A DNA stretch of 64,000 nucleotides. It comes from Mycobacterium colombiense (GTDB lineage: Bacteria; Actinomycetota; Actinomycetes; Mycobacteriales; Mycobacteriaceae). A program made the translations under genes and the position numbers. The stretch spans positions 18,644-82,643 of the forward strand of contig NZ_LZSX01000098.1 in the NCBI RefSeq assembly GCF_001665835.1, written 5' to 3'. Position 1 is the stretch's first letter, and each line of letters begins with the position of its first letter. The notes under the pieces are model-generated. The model did no database searches. It saw only the letters and a list, made by a program, of their open reading frames with translations, and had not been told where the DNA came from. This document shows positions 1-12,400 of the stretch, piece by piece.

Positions 1-449
1 ACCAGCCGGTAGCGGTCGGGTGCCGTGCGGACCAGCGCCACCCGGAAGGCCGGCTGCTCGGCGAGGTCGCCGCACACCGCGGCGCGCTCGGCGGCGCACA
101 GCCGCTGAACCCGCGCGTCGGCGTCGGCGTCGGCGTCTCCGTCCAGCTCGACGTACTGCCAGGACGCCGCCGGGTCGGCCGGGATGATCTGGACGGGCTC
201 GTCGTACCGGTCGCAGAACCGGGCCACCAGGTTGGGATGGCGGCCGATCATCGTCTGCACCGCGTCGCGCAGCCGGTCGGGGTCGAGCGGGCCGGTGATG
301 CTGATGTCCAGCTGTCCCGCATACAGGTCGTCGGTCGCCTGCGCGGTGTTGGCGTGGAAGAGCAGTCCCTGTTGGACGGGGGTCAGCGCCAGCACGTCGG
401 CGATGTGGTGTTGGCGCGCAAGCTGATCGATCTGCTGTTGGCTCAGGCG
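1..449 (-). other. NRPS module 6: start of C domain (partial)
   Basis: After the second epimerase the protein continues with a linker (ARLSQQQIDQLARQHH) and a condensation-domain N-terminus (LTPVQQGLLFH) that closely matches the C domain of module 2, the other C domain that follows an epimerase. The window ends just before its expected HHxxxDG motif. The gene therefore has at least six modules. Confidence 0.85.
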
Positions 450-3400
450 GGCGGGCGCGATGTCCGACGGCGTCAGGCCGCCGCCGCCGGAGCGCACGTG
501 CGCGCAGATGCCGGCCAGGGCCTCGAACCACAGCCGGCCCAGCCGGGTGACCTGCTCGTCGTTCAGCGCAGAGGGCGCCCACGTCCAGTTGGCGTGCAGT
601 TGCGGGCCGCCCTCGGCGTCGACGGTGACCGCGTTCAGCTCGACGGTGTGCATCAGCGGCATGGGGATCGCGGTCGCCGCGCGGGTGACCGACCAGCCGT
701 CCGGCTCGGGGCGCCACATGTCGTCGGTGAGCTCGGCCGCACCGCCCTGGCGTCCCAGGTAGTTGAAGCCGATCGGCGGCTCCCCCGCGTCCAGGTCGAC
801 GTCGGTGTTCAGGTAGCGCAGCAGCCCGTAGCTCAGCGGATCCGGCAGGGCCCGCAGCTGTTCCTTGGCGTCTTTGAGCACCGCGCCCAGCGCGGCGCCG
901 CCGGAAGCCACCTGGGCCCACGAAACACCTTGCACTGCAAGGGATACCGGGTATTTGGTGGTGAACCAGCCCACGCAGTGCGACAGGTCGACGTCGCGGC
1001 CCAGTTCCTCGTGGCGGCCGTGGCCTTCGACGTCGATGCCGATCGGCGCGCCGGGATCGCCGGCGAATTCCGCGCACGCCAGCCCGAACGCGATCAGCAG
1101 GATGTCTTGCACCCCGGCGTGGAACGCCGCCGGGACGTCACCGAGCAGCGTGCCGGTGGTCTCGGCGTCGAGCTCCATGGAGAGGTGTCCGGCCGTGGCG
1201 AAGGTGTCCACGTCGGGGCGCACCGCGGGCAACGCCGCGGGCGTTGAAGCCACCCGCTTCCAGGTGTCGGCCTGATCCACCACGTCCGGATGGTGCGCGT
1301 GTTCGGCCAGCTGCGACGACCACCGGGCGAACGAGGTGCCCGCCATGGGCAGCGCCACGGGCTGCCCGCTGTGATGCTGAGCCCAGGCAATATTCAAGTC
1401 CTGCAACAGGATTCGCCAGGACACGCCGTCGACGCCCAGGTGGTGCACGATCACCACCAGTTGGCGGGTGGTGTTCGCCCACACCGCGCTGAGCATCACG
1501 CCGGCGGCCGGGTTCAACCGGGACCGCGCCTCGATGACGGCCTCGTCGGACAGTTCGTCCACCGCGTGCAGGCACGCGCGAGCATCCACCGAGCCGGGCT
1601 CGGGCACCGTCAGCGACCAGCCGGTGGCCGCGTCCTTGTCGACGTGCAGCCGCAGCATGGCGTGGCGATCCAGCAGGGCCTGCAGCACCGTGACCACATC
1701 GGCCTCGCTGACCGCGGCCGGGGCCTGCACCAGCATGGTCTGGTTGAACTGATCAACCTGGCCGCCTGCGCTTTCCACGTCCTGCAGCCACCGGATGATC
1801 GGGGTGGCCTGCACCGGCCCGAGGCCCTCGTCGGCGACGGCGGATTCGGCGTCGACCACTTCGGCCACCCGGGCCAGCCGGGCCACGGTCTGCTCGACGA
1901 AGATGTCGCGCGTCTTGCACACCAGGCCAGCGGCCCGCGCCCGCGTCACCACCTGCATCGACGAAATGCTGTCGCCGCCCAGGTCGAAGAAGGAATCGTC
2001 GACGCCGACGCGCTCGAGGCCGAGCACCTGGGCGAAGATTCCGGCCAGAATTTCTTCAATGGCGTTGTCGGGCGCGCGATACCGGTCCGCGTCCTGGTAG
2101 TCCGGTGCAGGCAGGGCCCGGGTGTCGAGCTTGCCGTTGGGGGTGAGCGGCAGGGCCTGCATCACCACCACGGCGGTCGGGATCATGTACGCCGGCAGCC
2201 GCTCGGCCAGCGCGGCACGCACCGCGGCCGGGTCGGCGGTGCCGGTGACATAACCGACGAGCCGCTTGTCCCCGGGGCGGTCCTCGCGGGCCACCACGAC
2301 CGCCTGCTCGACGCCGTCCACCCACGCCAGTGCCGCGCGCACCTCGCCGAGTTCGATGCGGTAGCCGCGGATCTTGACCTGCTCGTCGGCGCGGCCGAGG
2401 TAGTCCAGCTGCCCGTCCGCGCGCCAGCGCACCAGGTCACCGGTGCGGTACATGCGCGAACCGGGCTCGCCGAACGGGCAGGCCACGAAACGCGACGCGG
2501 TCAGGCCGGACCGCCGCCAGTAGCCGCAGGCCACCCCGGCGCCGGCCACGTACAGCTCGCCGACCACGCCCGGGGGCACCGGCCGCAGCCATTCGTCGAG
2601 CACGAACGACGCCGCGCCCGGTACCGGGGAGCCGATCGGCACCACGCCCGGTGACCCCGCCTCCAGCGGCGCGCTGATGGCGGCGTAGACCGTGGCCTCG
2701 GTGGGGCCGTAGGCGTTGATCATCGCCCGGCCCGGCGCCCACCGGTCCACCAGTTCAGACGGGCAGGCCTCACCGGCGACCACCAGCGTGACCGACTCCA
2801 GCCCGGTGGGTGAGAGCGCTCCGGCCGCGGACGGGGTCTGGCTGAGCACGCTGACCTGTTCGGCCACCAGCAGTGCGTGCAGGTCTTCGGGTGAGCGCGC
2901 GATCGATTCGGGCACCACGACCAGTCGGCCGCCGTGCAGCAGGGCGCCGAAGATCTCCCACACCGAGACGTCGAAGGCCAGCGAATGCCACTGCGACCAC
3001 ACGCCGGTGCGCGGCAGTCCCGAGTCGCCGGACGTCAGCAGCTGGGTGACGTTGCGATGTGTGACGGCAACGCCTTTGGGGACGCCGGTGGTGCCCGAGG
3101 TGTAGATCAGGTAGGCGAGGTTCTCCGGTCCCGGTGCCGGCAGCGCGGTGGTGGGCCGGCTGTCGATGGCGGGGTCGTTGACGTCGATCACCTTGACGTC
3201 GTGGCCGGCGAACCGCTCGGTCAGCTCCGCGGTGGTGATCGCGGCGATCGGGGCGGCATCGCCGAGCACGAATTCGACCCGCGACTCGGGCAGCGCCGGG
3301 TCGATCGGCAGGTACGCCGCCCCGGACTTGAGCACGGCCAGGATCGACACGATCGCCTCGACCGACCGCGAAAACAGCAGCGCCACAGTCTGTCCCGGAG

Positions 3401-6400
3401 CGGCGCCGTGCTCCACGAGGCAATGTGCCAACCGGTTCGACGCCTCGTCCAGCTCGCGGTAGGTCAGCGAATGCCCGTCGCAGACCAGCGCGACGGTGTC
3501 CGGGGTGCGGGCCGCCTGGGCGGCGAACAGCGCGGGGACGGAATCGGTGTGGCTCGCCGATCCGGTCAGCGCGGCGCGGTTGCCGATGTCGTCGAGCCGG
3601 GCGTGTTCGGCGTCGTCGAGCAGGTCGACCGACGAAACCGCCTGCGCGGGTTCGGTGGTGATCGCGAGCAGCACGCGCTGCAACCGGTCGATCAGCGCCC
3701 GGATGCTGGCCGCGTCGAAGACGTCGGTGCGGAATTCGACGGTGCCGCCGATTCCGTCGGGCTCGCCGCCGTCGGTCCAGCGCTCGCCCAGCGAGAAGGT
3801 CAGGTCCATGCGGGCGGTCTGGGTGTCCACCGGGATCGGCGTGACATCGACGTCGCCCAGGGACAGCCCGGCGGCGGGACCGCTGTCGTGCCCGGCGAAG
3901 TTCTGCCAGGCCAGCATCACCTGCACCAGCGGGTGATGCGTCAGGCTCCTGGTCGGGTTGAGCCGCTCCACCAGCACCTCGAACGGCACGTCCTGGTGCT
4001 CGTAGGCGGACAGGCTGCGCTGGCGCACCTGCGACAGCACCTCGGCGAAGGTGGGGTCACCGGCGACGTCGACGCGCAACACCAGGGTGTTGACGAAGAA
4101 GCCCACCAGCTCGTCGAGCGCGGGGTCGCGCCGGCCGGCGATCGGGAAGCCCACCGCCACATCGGGATTGGCGCCGATCTTGGACAGCAGCACCGTCAGC
4201 GCGGTCTGGACCACCATGAAACTGGTGGCGTTGTGCTGGCGCGCCACTTCGCCGACGCGTCGCTGCAACTCGGTCGGCCAGTCGATTTCGACCGTCGCAC
4301 CGCGCTGGTCGGCCACCAGCGGGTAGGGCCGATCGGTGGGCAGCTGCACCCGCTCGGGCATCCCGGTCAGGGCGTCTTCCCAGTAGGACAGCTGGGCCGC
4401 GATGCGGCTGTTGCCGTCGTCCAGATCGCCGAATTGCGCGCGCTGCCACAGCGTGTAGTCGACGTACTGCACCGGCAGCGGCGTCCAGTCGGGGCGGCGC
4501 CCGGCGGCTCGGCTGGCATACGCCACCCCCAGGTCGCGTACCAGCGGGGTGATGGACATGCCGTCGGCGGCGATGTGGTGCACCACGGCCACCAGCACAT
4601 GCTGGTCGTCGCGGAGCCGGAAAAGCCCGGCCCGCAACGGGATTTGCGCCGACAGGTCGAAGGTGTAGCGGGCCGTGTCGCCGATCGCCTCTTCCAGCTG
4701 GCTTGCCGACCAGCCGCCGGCGTCAACGACCTCCCAGCCGAAATCGGCCTTGTCCGCGCGGACTACCACCTGCTGCGGGGTCCCGTCGGGGGCCGCGAAC
4801 AGGGTGCGCAGGCTCTCGTGGCGGGCCACCACGTCGCCCAGCGCCGCACCCAGCGCGTCGGCGTCGAGCCGACCGTCCAGCCGCAGCGCGGCCGCCATGT
4901 TGTAAACCGGTGAGGGACCTTGCAATTGATCGAGGAACCACAACCGGTTCTGCGCGAACGACAACGGGACGACCGCCGGCCGCTCACCGGCCGTCAACGG
5001 GTCCAGTCCGGTTCCGCCCTCGCCGATCCGGGGCGCCAGCTGGGCCACCGTGGGCGCCTCGAACACGACGCGCACCGCGAGGCCGGCGTCCAGGCTCGCG
5101 TTGATCGCGGCGATCAGGCGCATGGCGGAGATGCTGTCGCCGCCGAGGTCGAAGAAGGAGTCGTCGACGCCGACCCGCTCGACGTCGAGGATTTCGGCGT
5201 AGATGCCGGCCAGGATCTCCTCGGTGGGGGTTTCCGGGGCGCGGTATTCACCGGCGGTGTATTCGGGTGCCGGCAGGGCGCGGGTGTCGAGTTTGCCGTT
5301 GGCGGTCAACGGAAGTGCGTCGAGCGCCATCACCGCGGCCGGGACCATGTAGGCGGGCAGCCGTTCGGATAGCGCGGTGCGCACCAGGGTCGCGTCGGCG
5401 CCGCCGGTGACGTAACCGACGAGGCGCTTATCGCCCGGGCGGTCCTCGCGGGCGATGACGACGGCCTGGTCGACGCCGTCGAGTCCGGCCAGCGCGGACT
5501 GGATTTCACCGAGTTCGATGCGGTAGCCGCGAATCTTGACCTGTTCGTCGGCCCGCCCGAAGTACTGCAGTTGGCCGTCGGCGTTCCAGCGCACCAGGTC
5601 GCCGGTGCGGTACATGCGGGTGCCGGCTCCGCCGAACGGGCATGCAACGAAGCGCGCCGCGGTCAGGCCGGGCCGGCCGACATAGCCCGCGGCCACACCG
5701 GATCCGGCGACGTACAGCTCCCCGACGACACCGGGCGGCACCGGCCGCAACGACTCGTCGAGCACGAACAGCGCCGCCCCCGGCACGGGGGACCCGATCG
5801 GCACCGGCCCGTTGGCGGCCGAGCCCGGCGCCAGGGGCGCGCTGATGGTCACACACATGGTGGTCTCGGTCGGGCCGTAGGCGTTGACCATCACCCGACC
5901 GGGCGCCCACTGGTCCACCACCTCGGCCGGGCAGGCCTCACCGGCCATCACCAGCGACACGGACTCCAGGCCCTCCGGCGAGAGCAACGCCACCGCCGAC
6001 GGGGTCTGGGTCAACACGCTGACTTCCTGGGCGACCAGGACGTCGTGCAGGTCTTGCGGTGAACGCGCAACGGATTCGGGCACCACGACCAACCGGCCGC
6101 CGCGCAGCAGGGCGCCGAAGATCTCCCACACCGAGACGTCGAACGCCAGCGAGTGGCTTTGCGACCACACCCCCGCCGCCGGCAGGCCGGCGTCCAGTGA
6201 CCCCAGCAGCCGGGTCACGTTGCGATGAGTGATGGCAACGCCTTTGGGGACACCGGTGGTGCCCGAGGTGTAGATCAGGTAGGCGACACCGTCCGGCGTC
6301 GGCAGCGGCAGCCCCGTTTCGGGCAGGGTGTCGATGCGTCGATCGTCGACGTCGATGACGGGCACGCTGTACCCGTCGAACCGCCCGGCCAGGTCGGCGG

Positions 6401-9400
6401 TGGTGACCGCGACGACCGGCTTGGCATCGCCGAGCATGAACTCGATCCGGGTGTCCGGCGAGGAGGGGTCGATCGGCAGGTAGGCCGCCCCCGTCTTGAG
6501 CACCGCGAGGATCGACGCGATCGCCTCGGCCGAACGCGAAAACAGCAGCGCCACAGTCTGTCCCGGGCCGGCGCCGTGGTCCACGAGACAATGCGCCAAC
6601 CGGTTCGACGCCTCGTCCAGCTCGCGGTAGGTCACCGACAGCCCCTCGCACACCAGCGCGACGGCGTCCGGCGCGGCGGCGACCTGGGTGGCGAACAGTT
6701 CGGGCACCGACGCGGGTGCGCTTCCCGGCCCGGTCAGAACGCCGCTGTTGCCAAGCTCTTTCAGGCGGGCGTGCTCGGCCTCGTCGAGCAGGTCCACCGA
6801 CGACAGCAGGTGGGTGGGATCGGCGGTCATCGCCGTCAACACCCGCTGCAACCGCGCGATCAGCGTCTCGATGGTGGCCGCGTCGAACACGTCGGTGCGG
6901 AATTCGACCCGCCCGCCGATGCCGGCGGCCTCGCCGTCGGCATTCCAGCGCTCCGCGAGTGAGAACACCAGATCCATGCGGGCCGACTGGTCCGACACCG
7001 GCACGGATGTGACCTCGAGGTCGCCCAGCGCCAGACCGGCGGCCGGGTCGTCGTGCCCGGCGAAGTTCTGCCAGGCCAGCATCACCTGCACCAGCGGGTG
7101 ATGCGTCAGGCTTCGGGCCGGGTTGACCCGCTCCACCAGCACCTCGAACGGCACGTCCTGGTGCTCGAATGCCGCCAGGCTGCGCGCCTGCACGCGCTCC
7201 AGCAATTCCTCAAAGGTGGGGTCGCCGGCCAGGTCGACCCGCAGCACCAGGGTGTTGACGAAGAAGCCGACCAGCTGGTCGAGCGCGGGGTCGCGCCGCC
7301 CCGCAATCGGGAAGCCCACCGCCACATCGGAACTCGCACCGATCTTGGACAGCAGCACCGCCAGGGCGGCCTGCACCACCATGAAGCTGGTCGCGTTGTG
7401 CTCCCGGGCCAGTCGGCGCACCTGCTCCTGCAACTCCGCCGGCCAGTCCACGACCACACTGTCGCCGCGCTGATCGGCCACCGGCGGATAGGGCCGATCG
7501 GTGGGCAACTGCAGCCGTTCGGGCATTCCGGCCAGCGCCTGCTCCCAGTAGGCCAGCTGGGTGCCGATGCGGCTGGTGCTGTCGTCGAGGTCGCCGAATT
7601 GGGCACGCTGCCACAGCGTGTAATCGATGTACTGCACCGACAATTCGGCCCATCCGGGGGCCTGCCCGGCGCACCGGCTGGTGTAGGCCACGCTCAAGTC
7701 GGCGCCCAGCGGCGTGAGCGACAACCCGTCCGCGGCGATGTGGTGCACCACGATCACCAGCACATGCTCGTCCTCGGCAACCGCGAAAAGCTGTGCTCGC
7801 ATGGGGATTTCGGCTGCCAGGTCGAATGTGTAGCGGGTCGCCGCCTTGATGGCGTCGTCCAGCTGGCCCGCCGACCATGCGGTGGCGTCGACGACGTCCC
7901 AGCCGAATTCGGCGCGCTCGACGGGCATCACCACCTGCTGGGGGGTTCCCTCGCGCGCCGGGAACAGGGTGCGCAGGCTTTCGTGGCGACCCACCACGTC
8001 GGCCAGCGCCGCGCCGAGGGCCTCGGCGTCGAGCTGCCCGCGCAGCCGCAGCGCGGCCGCCATGTTGTACAGCGGTGAGGGGCCCTGGAATTGGTCGATG
8101 AACCACAACCGGTTCTGCGCGAACGACAACGGGACCACCGCCGGCCGCTCGCCGGCCACCAGCGGCTCCAGGCCGCCCGCGCTCTCCGCGACGCGCGGTG
8201 CCAGCTGCGCGACGGTGGGCGCCTCGAAGACGACGCGCACCGGAAGGTCGCTTTCCAGCGCGGCATTGATCGCGGTGACCAGGCGCATGGTGGACAATGA
8301 GTCGCCACCCAGGTCGAAGAACGAGTCGTCGACGCCGACGCGTTCGACATTGAGGACCTGGGCGTAGATGCCAACCAGGATTTCCTCGACCGCGGTGCTC
8401 GGGGCGCGGTAGTTGTCGACGGCCCGATAATCGGGCGCCGGCAGGGCGCGGGCGTCGAGCTTGCCGTTGACCGTGACGGGCAGCGCGTTGAGCACCACCA
8501 CCGCGGCCGGGACCATGTAGGCCGGCAACCGCTCGGCCAGCGCGATGCGCGCCGGGCCGGGCTCCGCCGACCCGGTGACGTAACCCACCAGGCGCTTGTC
8601 GCCGGGACGGTCCTCGCGGGCGACGACGACGGCCTGCTCGACGCCGTCGAGCGCGGACAGCGCGGCCTGGATTTCGCCGAGTTCGATGCGGTAGCCGCGG
8701 ACCTTGACCTGCTCGTCGGCGCGGCCGAAGTAGCGCAGCTGTCCGTCCGGGCCCCAGCAGACGAGGTCGCCGGTGCGGTACATGCGGGTGCCGGGCTCGC
8801 CGAACGGGCAGGCCATGAACCGCGACGCGGTCAGTCCGGGGCGACGCCAGTACCCGACGCCGACGCCTTGGCCGGCCAGGTACAGCTCGCCCACCACGCC
8901 GGCGGGCACCGGGCGCAGCCACTCGTCCAGCACGAAGAACGCCGCCCGGGTCACCGGCGAGCCGATCGGCGGGAATCCCGACCCGGCCTGCAGCGGCGTG
9001 CTCTTGCAGGCCCACATCGTGGTCTCGGTCGGGCCATAGACGTTGACCATCACCCGGTCCGGCGCCCAGCGGTCGACCAGTTCGGGTGGGCAGGGCTCGG
9101 CGCCGATCACCAGCGACGTCCCGTCCAGGCCGTCGGTGGGCAACAGTCCCACGGCCGAAGGGGTCTGGGTCAGCACCGTAACGCCCTCGCGGACCAGCAG
9201 GGCGTGGAACTCTTCGGGTGAACGCGACACCGAATCGGGCACCACGACGAGCCGCCCGCCGTGCAGCAGCGCACCCCAGATCTCCCACACCGAGAAGTCG
9301 AAGGCATAGGAGTGGAACTGGGTCCACGCCTGCTCGGCCGACAGGGCGAAGCCGAGGCGCAGGTCGTCGAACAGCTGCGCGACGTTGTGTTGGGTTACCG

Positions 9401-12400
9401 CAACGCCTTTGGGCACACCGGTGGTGCCGGATGTGTAGATGATGTGGGCCAGGTCGGTGGGCGCCGGGGCGGGCGGCGCGGTGCTGGGCTGTGCCGCGAC
9501 CGCGGGATCGGCCACGTCGACGACGATCAGGTCGAAGCCGTCGAACTTGCCGGCCAGGTCGGCCGTGGTGATCGCGGCCATCGGGGCGGCGTCGGTCAGC
9601 ATGAACTCGACGCGGGAAGCCGGCAGCGCGGGGTCGATCGGCAGATAGGCGGCCCCGGACTTGAGCACCGCCAGGATCGACACGATCGCCTCGGCCGAAC
9701 GCGAAAACAGCAGCGCGACAAACTCTCCCGGGCCGGCGCCGCGGTCGACCAGGACGTGCGCCAATCGGTTGGCGGCCTCGTCGAGCTCGCGGTACGTCAT
9801 CGACCGGTCCTCGAACGTCAGCGCCACCGCGTCCGGAGTGCGGGCCGCCTGCGCGGCGAACAGCCCCGCGACCGTCACGGGTTCCATCGGCTCGGCCAGG
9901 ATGGCCTCGTTGCCCCACTTCGCCAGGCGGGCGTGCTCGGCGGAATCCAGCAGATCCACCGAGGACAACCGCCGCTCGGGCTCGGCGGTGACGGCCGTCA
10001 ACAGTCGTTGCAATCGTTCGATCATCGCCTCGACCGTGTCCGCATTGAACACGTCGGTGCGGTATTCGGCCGTGACGGCGATGCCGGCGCGCTGACCGGA
10101 CTCGGTGAACCGTTCGGCCAGGGAGAACGTCAGGTCCATGCGAGCGGTGTTGGTGTGCACCGGCATCGGCGTGACCTGCAGGTCGCCCAGGGCCAGCCCG
10201 GCCGCGGGGGTGCTGACCTCTCCGGGGAAGTTCTCCCAGCCCAGCAGCACCTGGATCAGCGGGTGGTGGGTCAGGCTTCGGGTGGGGTTGAGCCGCTCCA
10301 CCAGCAGTTCGAAGGGCACGTCCTGGTGCTCGAAGGCGGCCAGGCTGCGCCGGCGCACCTGGGCCAGCAGCTCGGCGAAGGTCGGGTCCCCGGCCACGTC
10401 GACCCGCAGCACCAGGGTGTTGACGAAGAATCCGATCAGCTCGTCGAGCGCGGGTTCGGGGCGCCCGGCGATCGGGAAGCCCACGGCCACATCGTCACTC
10501 GCGCTCATCTTGGACAGCAGCGCGGCGAACGCGGCCTGAATCACCATGAAGCTCGTCGCGTTGTGCTCGCGCGCCACCCGGCGCAGCTGCTGCTGCAGCT
10601 CCGCCGGCCAGTCCACCGCCAGCCGGGCGCCGCGGTGGTCGGCGACCTGCGGGTAGGGCCGGTCGGTGGGCAGCTGCAGCCGTTCGGGCAGCCCGGCGAG
10701 GGTGTCGGCCCAGAAGTCGAGCTGCGCGGAGATGCGGCTGTCGGCGTCGTCCACGTCGCCCAGATGTGCGCGCTGCCATAGCGTGTAGTCGACGTACTGC
10801 ACGGCCAGCGGCGCCCATGCGGGGGCCTCGCCCGCGCACCGGCTGGCATAGGCGATCCCGAGGTCACGCGCGAACGGGGCGATGGACATGCCGTCCGCGG
10901 CGATGTGGTGCACCGCGACCACCAGCATGTGTTCGTCGTCGCTGACGCTGAAAAGCTCTGTGTGCAGCGGGCTTTCGTTGGCCAGGTCGAAGGTGTAGCG
11001 GGCGGCGGCCGCCATGCCTTCGCGCAGCCGGTCCTCGGGCCAGCCGCGGGCATCGATGATGTCGCAGGCGAAGCCGATCCGCTCGGCGGGAACCACCACC
11101 TGCTGCGGGATGCCGTCGGCCGACGCGAACACCGTGCGCAGGCTTTCGTGGCGGCCCACCACGTCGGCCAGGGCCGCGGCCAGCGCGTCGGCGTCGAGGC
11201 GCCCGCGCAGCCGCAGCGCGACCGTGATGTTGTACATCGGTGAGGGGCCCTGGAACTGGTCGATGAACCACAGCCGGGTCTGGGCGAACGACAGCGGAAT
11301 GACCGCTGGCCGCTCCCCCGCCACCAGCGGCTCCGGCCGATCGCCGTCGCCACCGGTAAGCAGCGCCAGCTCGGCGACCGTGGGCGCCTCGAAGACGGCC
11401 CGCACGCCGAGGTCGGCGTTGAGGCTGGTGTTGACCGCGGCGATCAGGCGCATCGCCGACAGCGAGTCTCCGCCGAGGTCGAAGAAGGAGTCGTCGACGC
11501 CAACCCGCTCCAGCCCGAGTACCTGCGCGTAGATGCCGACCAGGATCTCCTCGACGGCGGTGGACGGGCCGCGATACCGATCGGCGTCCTGGTACTCGGG
11601 CGCCGGCAGGGCCTTGCGGTCGAGCTTGCCCGAGGTGGTCATCGGGAATTCTTCAAGCGCCACAATGTGAGTCGGCACCATGTATTCGGGCAGCCATGCG
11701 CTCAGCCGGTCGCGCACCTCACCGATCTTGGTGTTGGTGCGGGGGTCGTTGGCGTGGCTGGTGCGTTTCTGGGCGCCGGCGGGCGGCAGGTAGACGTCGG
11801 TCAGCGCGGCGGCGTCGTGGTCGTCGGACGCGAGGAACACCGCGCTGAGGGTGCCGGGTCGGCCACCCCAGGTGACCGCGACGCGGTACCCCGCGGTCTC
11901 CCCGAGGCGATGCAGTTCCTCGGCGATGACGGCGTCGGCGCCGGTTTCAGCGTCGGCTTCGGCCAGCGCGTCGGCCAGGGGAAGCCCTGCGGCGAGCGCG
12001 TTTTCGACGGCGACGTCGGTGATCAGTCCGGTGCGCGGGATGTCGGTGACGCGGACGGCCGCGGGACGCTCGGAGGTCAGCGCGTCGTGCAGCCCGCGCA
12101 GGCTTTCGCACTGCGCCCAGGCCCAGGTGGGTTCGGCGGCCACCGAGCGGACGGGTGCGGGAGTCTTGTGCAGCACGACGTCGTAGCGGTGCTGGTTCAG
12201 TTCGTTGTCGGCCATTCCGCGCTTGATGCGGATGTCGACACCCACCGCGGACTCGCGCGAGTCGGCCCAGGTGGTGAAAAACTCTGGGGCCAAAAGCAAT
12301 TCGGTTTCACCGAGCATCGCGTGACGCACCCGCTGGCGGATTTCTGTCGCGTTCGCGGCGCCGCCGCGAGCGAGCGCGATCGCGGTCTGGAACGCGCCCT

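Noticed and set aside
7210..9918. A 902-codon open frame on the minus strand within the NRPS
   Set aside because: It is Arg/Gly/Pro-rich and overlaps in another frame the NRPS reading frame, which shows all expected C, A and T motifs. High GC makes such shadow frames common here.
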